Below are positions 38,914 through 46,219 of a DNA stretch of 64,000 nt, in pieces. Under the pieces are notes generated by a model, which worked only from the letters and a program-made list of their open reading frames with translations, was not told the DNA's origin and ran no database searches. Made by a program: the position numbers and the translations under genes. The DNA is taken from assembly GCA_003973385.1 (NCBI GenBank), contig QNYK01000063.1:52100-116099 (forward strand), read 5' to 3'. Each line of letters begins with the position of its first letter. The stretch's first letter is position 1. Origin of the DNA: Bacillota bacterium. GTDB lineage: Bacteria > Planctomycetota > UBA8108 > UBA1146.

Positions 38914-39535
38914 TTCCCGGGGATCGATCGGTTCAGCCGCTTTGTGGCCATCGGGGGCAGGCGGGGATCGTTCGAGAAACGTGATCAAGGGAAGGAATGC
39001 ACTCCGCATCTTGAGAGTAGAATCTGCGGGAACGTACCCTCACGGGGCGTTCTGGATGTATATGTCTACTGATCGTGAGGTGTCGGAGTCGGTGTAGGAG
39101 GCATCTCCTGCACCCGGTGTAGTGGTCATCGCGGCGACCTTTGTTCGTTCGATGGTCTGCGAAGGATCTGGGTCTTCGAGAAGAAGTAGGCCCAACAGGC
39201 CCGACTCAAGACGAGGCTGACCCGACCTGCAGATGCAGGTGTGGTTTCATGGCCTCGAAGGGCGTCGCCTTCGCGATCATCTTCTGGCATGTCGCTCGAA
39301 GTCTACCGCTGTCGTGTTCTTTCAGTTCTCGATCACTGGATTGCGATCACTGGGAAACGAATCGATAGCGAGATCTGTTGCCGATATGTTCGGAATTCTC
39401 GTGACTCGTGTCATGGATCATCTGAGCACCCGGACCATTCCCGGGTGGCTGTTGGTGTTCTGTGATGGCTACGAATTTGACACTGATTGATCAGTAGACG
39501 TAACGGCGCTCTTGCGCCGTTGGAGAGAGGTATCC
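38914..39535 (+). ncRNA. Candidate long structured leader or non-coding RNA
   Basis: No convincing gene lies between 38834 and 39535 on either strand: the short open frames have no SD or recognisable sequence. Seen instead are several hairpins: GGTGTAGGAG-GCAT-CTCCTGCACC (39091-39114, 10 bp with one G-U), ACCTGC-AGAT-GCAGGT (39225-39240), CGAAGG/CCTTCG (39256-39273) and CACCCGG/CCGGGTG (39427-39447), plus a 10-bp direct repeat CGATCACTGG at 39330 and 39344. I found none of the conserved blocks of RNase P RNA, tmRNA or SRP RNA. A long 5' leader of the downstream secretion-like operon or an independent RNA both fit. Confidence 0.35.
39477..39521 (+). promoter_or_regulatory. TTGACA box, palindrome and SD-adjacent hairpin before the pilM-like gene
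   Basis: A perfect -35 hexamer TTGACA (39477-39482) runs into a palindrome ACTGAT-TG-ATCAGT (39482-39495). No acceptable -10 follows. Next comes a strong hairpin AACGGCGC-TCTT-GCGCCGTT (39502-39521, 8-bp stem), ending directly at the SD GGAGAGAGG (39522-39530). The hairpin is placed to affect ribosome access or transcript stability. Confidence 0.45.
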
Positions 39536-41422
39536 ATGGCCGACTTTGATGAAGTCTGGTGCATCGATGCAGGAAGGTCATCTCTCAAGGCGGTAAAACT
39601 TCAGCGAGCCGGAAACGGCGCCGAGGTGATTGCTGCCGAGAAGATTGATACTCCAGGCGGGGGCGAGGTAGACACCTCGATCGCTGCTGTATCGGTACTG
39701 GCCTCACGGCATGATCTGAGTGGGGCAGTGGTCGTGACGCTGCCGAGTAGATCTGCTCTGACCAGTTTCATCCCGATTCCACCCGTGGACGGCAAGAAAC
39801 TGGAGGAATTGATAGGATACGAGGCTCAGCAGAATATTCCTCTGCCGATCGATGAGGTGATCTGGGGAAGCCATGTCAGTGGCGATACCGATGACGGAGA
39901 GAAGGAAGTCGGTATCTTTGCCGTCCGCAGCGAAGAGGTCTCTGACCTGCTGGTCGATTATGATCAAGAAGGTGTGGATATCGATCTGCTGACTCTCGGG
40001 AATGTCGGCCTGTTGAATCTGATTCGATTCGATCTCAGGCCCACCCGTCCCATCGTTGCTCTCGAGATCGGTTCCGATCACACAGACCTGATCATCGTCA
40101 ATGAGAACAGGTTCTGGTTCAGATCACTTCCCATCGCAGGAAAAGATTTCACGACTGCATTGCAGGAGAAATTCGGCTGTACCGAAGAAGAGGCAGAAAA
40201 TCTCAAGGTGACGGCTGTTCGCTCGGAGCATGCAGCCAAGATCTTCAAGGAAGTCCAGCCGTTGCTTCGTGATCTCGTCAGCGAGATCAACAGATCGATC
40301 GGTTACTACAAGTCGCGCGTTGGAGATGTGAAGGTGGACGACCTCTTCCTCTTCGGGGGTAGCAGTAAATTGGTAGGGCTTCGCAAGTTCCTCGAGGAGA
40401 ATCTGAGAATCAGGGTTCAACTGACAAAAAACCTGAATCGCGTTCGCTTCGGTGCGGATGCAATTGCTTCCGGGATTCAGCAGGATCTTGCTTCCTACTG
40501 CACCGCCATCGGTGCGGGGCTGCAAGCTCTCGGTCTGGGAGATGTTGACCTGAATCTGCTCCCTCAGGAGAAGCGGCAAGCGGTCGAATTCCAGAAGAAA
40601 AAGAAGACAGTTCTGGTCGCAGCTACGAGCTTGTATCTGCTGATTGTGCTCTTCATCGTGAACTTCGGAGGAAAGATCGAACGCGCCAATGAAGTGCTCG
40701 CTTCCGCTGGAGTGGTCAAGGATCTCAAGGCCAATCAGGACCGACTTTCGGAGCTGGATCAGGTCGACTCTCTGGATCTGCAGACCAAGCAGGATCAATT
40801 GCTGATGCGTGGCGCGGGGCGCCTCGCACCACGTGAAATCCTCGACATCGTCGGTGGCGTGGTGTCTGCCGAACTGGGTGCCAACATTCTTTCACTGCGT
40901 GCCGAGGCAGGTCCCGAACGGGATAGCATTCGTGGTCAGATCGTGGCGGACCAGGAAGTCCTCAACAGGCAAAAGACCTGGCTTTCCGGCCTCGATGTCA
41001 AGAAGGTGCGCGTCGACGAAAATGGTGTCATCAAGGAACCAGGTTCCAAGGTCGACGAGGGGGTCAAGATCTACGACGATCGGTTCCTCGTCGTGCTCAA
41101 GGGATTTCGCTACGATGCCGGAGATGCGCAGTCAAATGATCAAAAGCTGAAAGTTCTGGTCGTTGCTCCCATCGAGGTGAAGCTCGCAGAGATGTTCGGC
41201 GAGGGCGATCCCACCATGCCGCGTGTGAATCGCGAGGTCGGTGGAGAGATGAGAACCATGTTCCAGAAACATGACAGTTTCAAGAGCACGGCAAGCCGCA
41301 GGGGAGTCAAGGTCGATGAGGAACGCGACCAAGGCGCCATTTTCTATCCATGGACAGTGACCTGGATTCATCCACCCCTTCCGGGATTAGGTGATGAGCC
41401 AGGATCCGCTGATGAAGAATAG
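39536..41422 (+). CDS. PilM-PilN fusion, type IV pilus/T2SS-like assembly protein
   Basis: 628 residues. Residues 1-350 are an actin-fold PilM/GspL-like cytoplasmic domain: IDAGRSSLKAVKL at the N-terminus, VVVTLPSRSALTSFIPIP, IGYEAQQNIPLP, LEIGSDHTDLIIV, and LFLFGGSSKLVGL. After a lysine run there is one membrane helix (VLVAATSLYLLIVLFIVNFG, about 362-381) and then a PilN-like periplasmic region with a coiled-coil segment to the end. In most bacteria PilM and PilN are separate proteins. ATG at 39536 follows GGAGAGAGG. It opens a ten-gene block that ends at the terminator at 54944. Confidence 0.85.
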   Translation: MADFDEVWCIDAGRSSLKAVKLQRAGNGAEVIAAEKIDTPGGGEVDTSIAAVSVLASRHDLSGAVVVTLPSRSALTSFIPIPPVDGKKLEELIGYEAQQNIPLPIDEVIWGSHVSGDTDDGEKEVGIFAVRSEEVSDLLVDYDQEGVDIDLLTLGNVGLLNLIRFDLRPTRPIVALEIGSDHTDLIIVNENRFWFRSLPIAGKDFTTALQEKFGCTEEEAENLKVTAVRSEHAAKIFKEVQPLLRDLVSEINRSIGYYKSRVGDVKVDDLFLFGGSSKLVGLRKFLEENLRIRVQLTKNLNRVRFGADAIASGIQQDLASYCTAIGAGLQALGLGDVDLNLLPQEKRQAVEFQKKKKTVLVAATSLYLLIVLFIVNFGGKIERANEVLASAGVVKDLKANQDRLSELDQVDSLDLQTKQDQLLMRGAGRLAPREILDIVGGVVSAELGANILSLRAEAGPERDSIRGQIVADQEVLNRQKTWLSGLDVKKVRVDENGVIKEPGSKVDEGVKIYDDRFLVVLKGFRYDAGDAQSNDQKLKVLVVAPIEVKLAEMFGEGDPTMPRVNREVGGEMRTMFQKHDSFKSTASRRGVKVDEERDQGAIFYPWTVTWIHPPLPGLGDEPGSADEE

Positions 41423-41431
41423 GGGACGACG

Positions 41432-42253
41432 ATGAACGACAAACTATTCTGGTCGCTCCTCGGGGTCATCCTGGGCGGTTGGATATTACTGTTCCTGTTC
41501 ATGGTTGTGCCGAAGATGAACGAATACGATGCAGTGACCAGGAAACTCTCCAGTGAGAAACGGGCGATCCAGAAGTATGCCGACATGGACTCCTCGAAGC
41601 TTCCCACCGAGGATCTGGTCGAGGCCAAGGTGAAGTTCCTGACCAGTTGGCGCAGTCAAATTAACCGTGCAGAGCAGTTTCATAAGAACCGTTCGAAGCT
41701 CTTCGCCGAGGGTGCCATCAGTGATCTGAGTGCCTGGGCAACTCGATACAGGGACAGCTTTGAATCGCTTCAAAGTCGCTATAGCCAGCATACGGGCCAT
41801 CAGTTTGATGCAGAGAACAAGGATCCCCCGTTCGCGATCATCGACGACATTTCGGATCCTGGCCAGGTCGAGAAGTATGAGCGCTACTGGAAGGTGCAGA
41901 AGGATCTTGTCGACCGCATCATCGCAATTCCAGGTGCTTCCATCGATGGGTTGAGTATCGCCAAGAGGACCACGAGAAAGCCGAACCAGCCCGACTCCGG
42001 TGCATTCCCGGTGGCCATGTTTGCGAAAGTGCCTGCTGCCAGTGTCGGTAGCCTGATCGATGGTCTACTTCGCCACACCTATGTCGACTTCGAAGTCAAG
42101 CATCTGGCCATCGCCAAGGATAAATCGGGCCTGATCTTTGATGTGGTCGAAGAGGTGGAAGATGGTGCCGCAGGCATCGGTTCGGAGCCGGTTGTGTTGT
42201 TACTCCTTGAAATGGACGTGCTCGAAGGCGTGGTCGCCGAGAGCAGCCAGTAG
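41432..42253 (+). CDS. PilO-like bitopic inner-membrane protein
   Basis: 273 residues. One N-terminal membrane helix (LLGVILGGWILLFLFMVVP, about residues 9-27), then a coiled-coil-like stretch, and a mixed alpha/beta periplasmic part ending with FPVAMFAKVPAASVGSLIDGLL and a ferredoxin-like pattern LIFDVVEEVED. This topology and its position straight after the PilM-PilN fusion (9 nt gap) fit PilO/GspM. Sequence identity to PilO is not recognisable, so the call rests on context and topology. Confidence 0.6.
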   Translation: MNDKLFWSLLGVILGGWILLFLFMVVPKMNEYDAVTRKLSSEKRAIQKYADMDSSKLPTEDLVEAKVKFLTSWRSQINRAEQFHKNRSKLFAEGAISDLSAWATRYRDSFESLQSRYSQHTGHQFDAENKDPPFAIIDDISDPGQVEKYERYWKVQKDLVDRIIAIPGASIDGLSIAKRTTRKPNQPDSGAFPVAMFAKVPAASVGSLIDGLLRHTYVDFEVKHLAIAKDKSGLIFDVVEEVEDGAAGIGSEPVVLLLLEMDVLEGVVAESSQ

Positions 42254-42267
42254 GAACGAGGCAGTCA

Positions 42268-43371
42268 GTGCAGAATATCGACAAGATTGCCATTGCAGTG
42301 GCAGGCTTGGTGCTGGTGGTTGGTTTCGCCTGGTCTTACTTGATGAAAGATCAGGGGGGGGTGTACTCGGACGCCATCGATAGGGCCAGTGATAGGATCA
42401 ACGAGAGTTCTGCCGAGCAAAATCTGGGTTCCCAATCTGCTCCTGAAGTCGCGAGGGAGGTCAGAAGTGCCTATTCATTTCAGGGTGAAACCAGGATTCC
42501 AGAATGGGCCTTTTACCGCCGTCCTGCTCGACTTGAACTGTTCAGCACCTCCGTGGTGCTTCCTCCTGAGTTGAGTGAGAGCTGGATCGCCAGCGTCGAG
42601 ATCGTCAGGCTGGCAGCAGATCGCTCGACGATTCACAAGATCAGTGGTCGCCATTGTGCATTCGAGCGTACCGAGATCGTATCCTGTAATCTCGAGATGT
42701 CTGACGGATCCGAAGACTGGTCCAAGGTGGCATCCTTCTCGGGAGTCGCTTCGGGGGCAGAGTTCACGCATTCGGTCGACGCTTCCCTCGAGACTGGAAA
42801 ATCCTATCGATACCGGATCGTGACACGAGGCCGATCCACCAGCTCGATCGCCTTTTCTGCAGGCACCGATGTTGTGACATCCGAGGCGACCGGAGCGGTT
42901 CTTTTCCCATCAGATTCCATCTGGCGAGTCAGTGGGGCTCAGATCGGCAAACTGGATTCCAATGGCAACTTCGTTCCCGGGCGAGTGACGATACAGAACT
43001 CCTTCTGGGACTGGGATTCAGCCTCGACAAAACGCAATACCAAGATCATCACGGAGAGTGCCCAGGGTGAACCTGGAATCGATCTGTTCGGTTCCGGATT
43101 CATCCTCGAGCGGATCCAGGATACGGCAGACGGGCGCACCGTCGTGCTCAAGGACTCCACTGGTAGGCGAATGTATCTCAAGAATAATGCTGATCCTCCT
43201 CCACTGGTTCCAGATGGCTGGACCAATCTGGATGGGGATCCTGCGAACGCATCGGAAGCTGCTTCTGATGCTGTGGCAACTCCCGAGGTGGCTCCTGATG
43301 AGGAGAAACCTGTGCAGCCTGCGAAGCCTCGCCCCAGCAGCGGCGGACTCTTCGGAGGTGGTGACGACTGA
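42268..43371 (+). CDS. Bitopic membrane protein with fibronectin III-like domain
   Basis: 367 residues. One membrane helix (IAIAVAGLVLVVGFAWSYLM, about 7-26), then a fibronectin III-like domain at about 90-195 (ELSESWIASVEIVRL, TGKSYRYRIVTRG). A further beta region follows (about 215-300: GAQIGKLDSNGNFVPGRVTI, GFILERIQDTADGRTVVLKD), which resembles the beta domain of PilP/GspC proteins that touch the secretin. The tail is Pro/Ala-rich and ends GGLFGGGDD. By position and topology it could be the PilP-like adaptor. Start is GTG with a weak SD. Confidence 0.55.
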   Translation: MQNIDKIAIAVAGLVLVVGFAWSYLMKDQGGVYSDAIDRASDRINESSAEQNLGSQSAPEVAREVRSAYSFQGETRIPEWAFYRRPARLELFSTSVVLPPELSESWIASVEIVRLAADRSTIHKISGRHCAFERTEIVSCNLEMSDGSEDWSKVASFSGVASGAEFTHSVDASLETGKSYRYRIVTRGRSTSSIAFSAGTDVVTSEATGAVLFPSDSIWRVSGAQIGKLDSNGNFVPGRVTIQNSFWDWDSASTKRNTKIITESAQGEPGIDLFGSGFILERIQDTADGRTVVLKDSTGRRMYLKNNADPPPLVPDGWTNLDGDPANASEAASDAVATPEVAPDEEKPVQPAKPRPSSGGLFGGGDD

Positions 43372-43547
43372 TCGACTGACAGGGATGCCGCCCAGCAGGT
43401 CGGCACAGCCGAGGGGCTGAATCGGATCTGCAACGGCATCAAGGAACTGCGAGAGACGCCGGGGCCTTCAACTGGTTCTCGGCGGAGTGGCAGGTGCTCC
43501 CGGGAGCCGTTTCTCGGGGGTCGGAGTGGATGAAAATCGGAAGGATC

Positions 43548-43568
43548 GGGGATCGGAACATCCGATCC
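43548..43568 (+). promoter_or_regulatory. Perfect hairpin in the leader of the first secretin gene
   Basis: GGGATCGG-AACAT-CCGATCCC, 8-bp perfect stem, within the 278-bp gap before the secretin start. No T run follows. It may attenuate transcription or stabilise mRNA inside the operon. The rest of the gap shows no gene. Confidence 0.4.
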
Positions 43569-43649
43569 CTGGAGACACGCCCTTCGAGGGCCGGGGCCCG
43601 CCATGAGGTTCCGGATCCAGGGTTGGCCGTGCGAAGCAAGGAGAGATTG

Positions 43650-46154
43650 ATGACGAATGTCCTGCGGGCATCTTCTGCGCGAGTCAGTTTGCTGATCTTC
43701 GCGTACTTCCTGTTGCTCGTTTGCGGATCTTTCAGTCCAGTGTCTGCCTATCAGACAGATGATGTGGATGAATTGATCCGTGATATTGCGCTCGAAGGCC
43801 AGGAGCGAGTCAAGGCTTCCCAGTCTGCCACCGAGGCGGCGCAGAAGCTGATGAACGAACTCCGGTATGTTGAGGCTGAGGAGAAATTGCAGGAGGCAGT
43901 CCGCCTCGATCCTGGAAATGACGATGCCCGGCAGAAACTGGAGACCGTGCTGCTGATCCTTGGAGATCGAAGCGGCGACATCCGGGATCTTCGGAGGCGT
44001 CTGGTCGAGGAGAAAAACGTTCGCCTTCAGCAGGATGTGTTCGAACTGGAGAGGCTCTACCTCTCCGGGCGTCTTGCAATGGACGACAACGAATACGACA
44101 AGGCGATCTCCATCTTCGATCAGGTTCTTGAACGGATTCGCTGGTTCCCCTTCGACTTCGATCTTAGCGATCAGCAGAACCGTGCCAAGCAATCAAAGCA
44201 AGAGGCGACCCGGTTGGGCCAACAGGCAACTGCTGCTGCGCGCCGAGAGCAAGAGATGCGAATCCTCTCCCGTGCAGAGTCCGAGATGGCTCGTTCCCTT
44301 TCCTTCATCCAGAACCGGATCGAGGAAGTTCTACGCCAGGCCCGTCGCCTCTTTGCAGAGAGGGACTACGAGGCTGTGATCGACCTTTGTGATACCGTGC
44401 TGAATCTCGACCCGTCACGACGCGACGTGCGGGCACTTCGGAGAGAAGCCGCGGAGTTGCGACACATGTACGAGGTCCTGGATGCGGGCATGCAAACAGC
44501 TGTCGAGTGGGAGCGCACCTTCATCTCTCAACTGGAATCTGAGATTCCTTATACCGATATCTTCAATTTTCCATCTCGGGAGGATTGGATGCGGATCAGC
44601 CGCCAGGACCAGAGTCTTGAGCAAAGGCTGCAAGCCGTGGAGAGCGCCCAGGAGCAGAGCATTCGAAGCAAGTTGCGTGTCAGGGTGGCGAGTGTCGAAT
44701 TCCCGGATGAGCCATTCGATCAAGTGATGAAATTCTTGTCTGATCTGTCCGGTATCAACTTCGTGCTGACACTGGAAGCGCGAGAAGCGATCGAAGGTGG
44801 CGATGGCATGGTGCGGCTTGCTGAGGTCACCGACCTGCCACTTGAAAATGTGTTGAACCTGGTCCTTTCAGGGAACGAACCGCCATTTTCATACGTCATC
44901 CGTTCGGGGGCGGTGCTGATCGGACCTTCCGATTCCATCCGGAATGATCTCTACCTGGAGTTCTACGAGGTTTCCGACATCACCAAGGCCCACCCTGACT
45001 TCCGCGCACCCAAACTCGCGCTCCAGTCGAGCCAGGACGGCGACGCCGGCGGTGGTGGGGGTCTGTTTGACCTCGGAGGTGATGAAGATACGCAGGAGAC
45101 CACACTCGATAGCGACCTGCTGGTTGAACTGGTGATCACTGCACTCTTCGGAGATGAAGGGGAACCCGACGGTGAAAGCGTCAAGTACCAGAACGGAAAA
45201 CTGGTGGCGCGTACTACCCTGGTAAACCACAGGAAGTTGATCCAGTTGCTCGATGCATTGCGCAAGTCAACAGGAGTGATGGTGACGGTTGAAGCTCGCT
45301 TCATCGATCTTCAGGACAACTTCCTGGAATCGATTGGTGTCAACTACGGAAATCCCTTCAACTCGAATCTGCCGAATCCGATCAATGACACGGATGGTGC
45401 TGGTGCTCAGATTGCATCCGGTTTCGAAATTGTTGATGCACAGGGCGAAATCGATGTCAGGGCTGCAGCCTACAATGCATTTTCGCTGCCTCTCGGCTCC
45501 TCGGTCTCTCCATTCGAGATCAGTAACCGCGGAGGATTTGCCCTTCAATACAACGTCCTCGATACCTACGCTCTCGAGGCGATTCTCGAGGCGAACCAGA
45601 AGTCGCAACAGTTTCGTCGTCTCGACGCGCCTCGCGTGACTGCGTTCAATACCCAGATTTCGCACTCATTGGTGATAGATCAGAGCGCATATATCGCGGA
45701 CGCCGAGGTCAACCAGACTGGCGTGGTGCCGGTCATCAATCCTGTCATCGAGATCCTCAATGCAGGTTCCATCCTGCAGGTACGACCCACTGTGAGCCAC
45801 GACAGGAAGTATGTGATCCTGGAGATCGAGCCGACGCTTGCAGTGCAGTTGCCTTCGCGTTTCAAGACCCTGACGCTGGGACTGACCAACCTCAATGTCG
45901 AGTTTCCGGTGCTGTCGGTCACCAATATCAAGACAACGGTGACGATTCCCGATGGAGGCACTGTACTGGTGGGTGGACTCAAGCGAACCATCACACAGGA
46001 CTCTCAGGTTGGCATTCCAAGTATCTCCCGATTGCCGCTGCTCGATTTCCTGTTGGGAAGAAAGGGACAAGCACGGATGCAGTCGAATCTGTTTGTACTC
46101 ATCAGTTCGAAGATCACCGTGATTCGTGATGAGGAGAGCAATCGGTTCAACTGA
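43650..46154 (+). CDS. Secretin-family protein with N-terminal TPR region (first paralogue)
   Basis: 834 residues. Signal peptide (VSLLIFAYFLLLVCGSF, cleavage near YQ at about 35). Residues about 60-270 are TPR-like (LRYVEAEEKLQEAVRLDPGN, RDYEAVIDLCDTVLNLDPS). About 340-425 is a secretin/TonB N-terminal (STN/N0) domain (VASVEFPDEPFDQVMKFLSD). About 540-830 is the secretin channel domain: VTVEARFIDLQDNFLESIGV, QVRPTVSHDRKYVILEIEPT and VTIPDGGTVLVGGLKR, with LPLLDFLLG near the end. Secretins form the outer-membrane gate of T2SS, T3SS and type IV pili. AAGGAG lies six nt before ATG 43650. Confidence 0.9.
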   Translation: MTNVLRASSARVSLLIFAYFLLLVCGSFSPVSAYQTDDVDELIRDIALEGQERVKASQSATEAAQKLMNELRYVEAEEKLQEAVRLDPGNDDARQKLETVLLILGDRSGDIRDLRRRLVEEKNVRLQQDVFELERLYLSGRLAMDDNEYDKAISIFDQVLERIRWFPFDFDLSDQQNRAKQSKQEATRLGQQATAAARREQEMRILSRAESEMARSLSFIQNRIEEVLRQARRLFAERDYEAVIDLCDTVLNLDPSRRDVRALRREAAELRHMYEVLDAGMQTAVEWERTFISQLESEIPYTDIFNFPSREDWMRISRQDQSLEQRLQAVESAQEQSIRSKLRVRVASVEFPDEPFDQVMKFLSDLSGINFVLTLEAREAIEGGDGMVRLAEVTDLPLENVLNLVLSGNEPPFSYVIRSGAVLIGPSDSIRNDLYLEFYEVSDITKAHPDFRAPKLALQSSQDGDAGGGGGLFDLGGDEDTQETTLDSDLLVELVITALFGDEGEPDGESVKYQNGKLVARTTLVNHRKLIQLLDALRKSTGVMVTVEARFIDLQDNFLESIGVNYGNPFNSNLPNPINDTDGAGAQIASGFEIVDAQGEIDVRAAAYNAFSLPLGSSVSPFEISNRGGFALQYNVLDTYALEAILEANQKSQQFRRLDAPRVTAFNTQISHSLVIDQSAYIADAEVNQTGVVPVINPVIEILNAGSILQVRPTVSHDRKYVILEIEPTLAVQLPSRFKTLTLGLTNLNVEFPVLSVTNIKTTVTIPDGGTVLVGGLKRTITQDSQVGIPSISRLPLLDFLLGRKGQARMQSNLFVLISSKITVIRDEESNRFN

Positions 46155-46219
46155 GTCATTGGTTGCCTGAAATTTTGTTGCACGGCATGATTGTCGTTGC
46201 CCGCGCCGGGGAGGCGGGG

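Noticed and set aside
39233..39490. 85-residue open frame in the non-coding region before the pilM-like gene
   Set aside because: Its start codon lies inside a hairpin, there is no SD, and the protein has no recognisable features.
38914..39535. RNase P RNA, tmRNA or SRP RNA in the long gap
   Set aside because: None of the conserved sequence blocks of these RNAs could be found, so the region is listed only as a candidate RNA.
42939..44192. 417-residue open frame on the minus strand opposite the FnIII protein and first secretin
   Set aside because: No SD, no recognisable domain, and it is antisense to two genes with clear families and good starts; long antisense frames are common at this GC.
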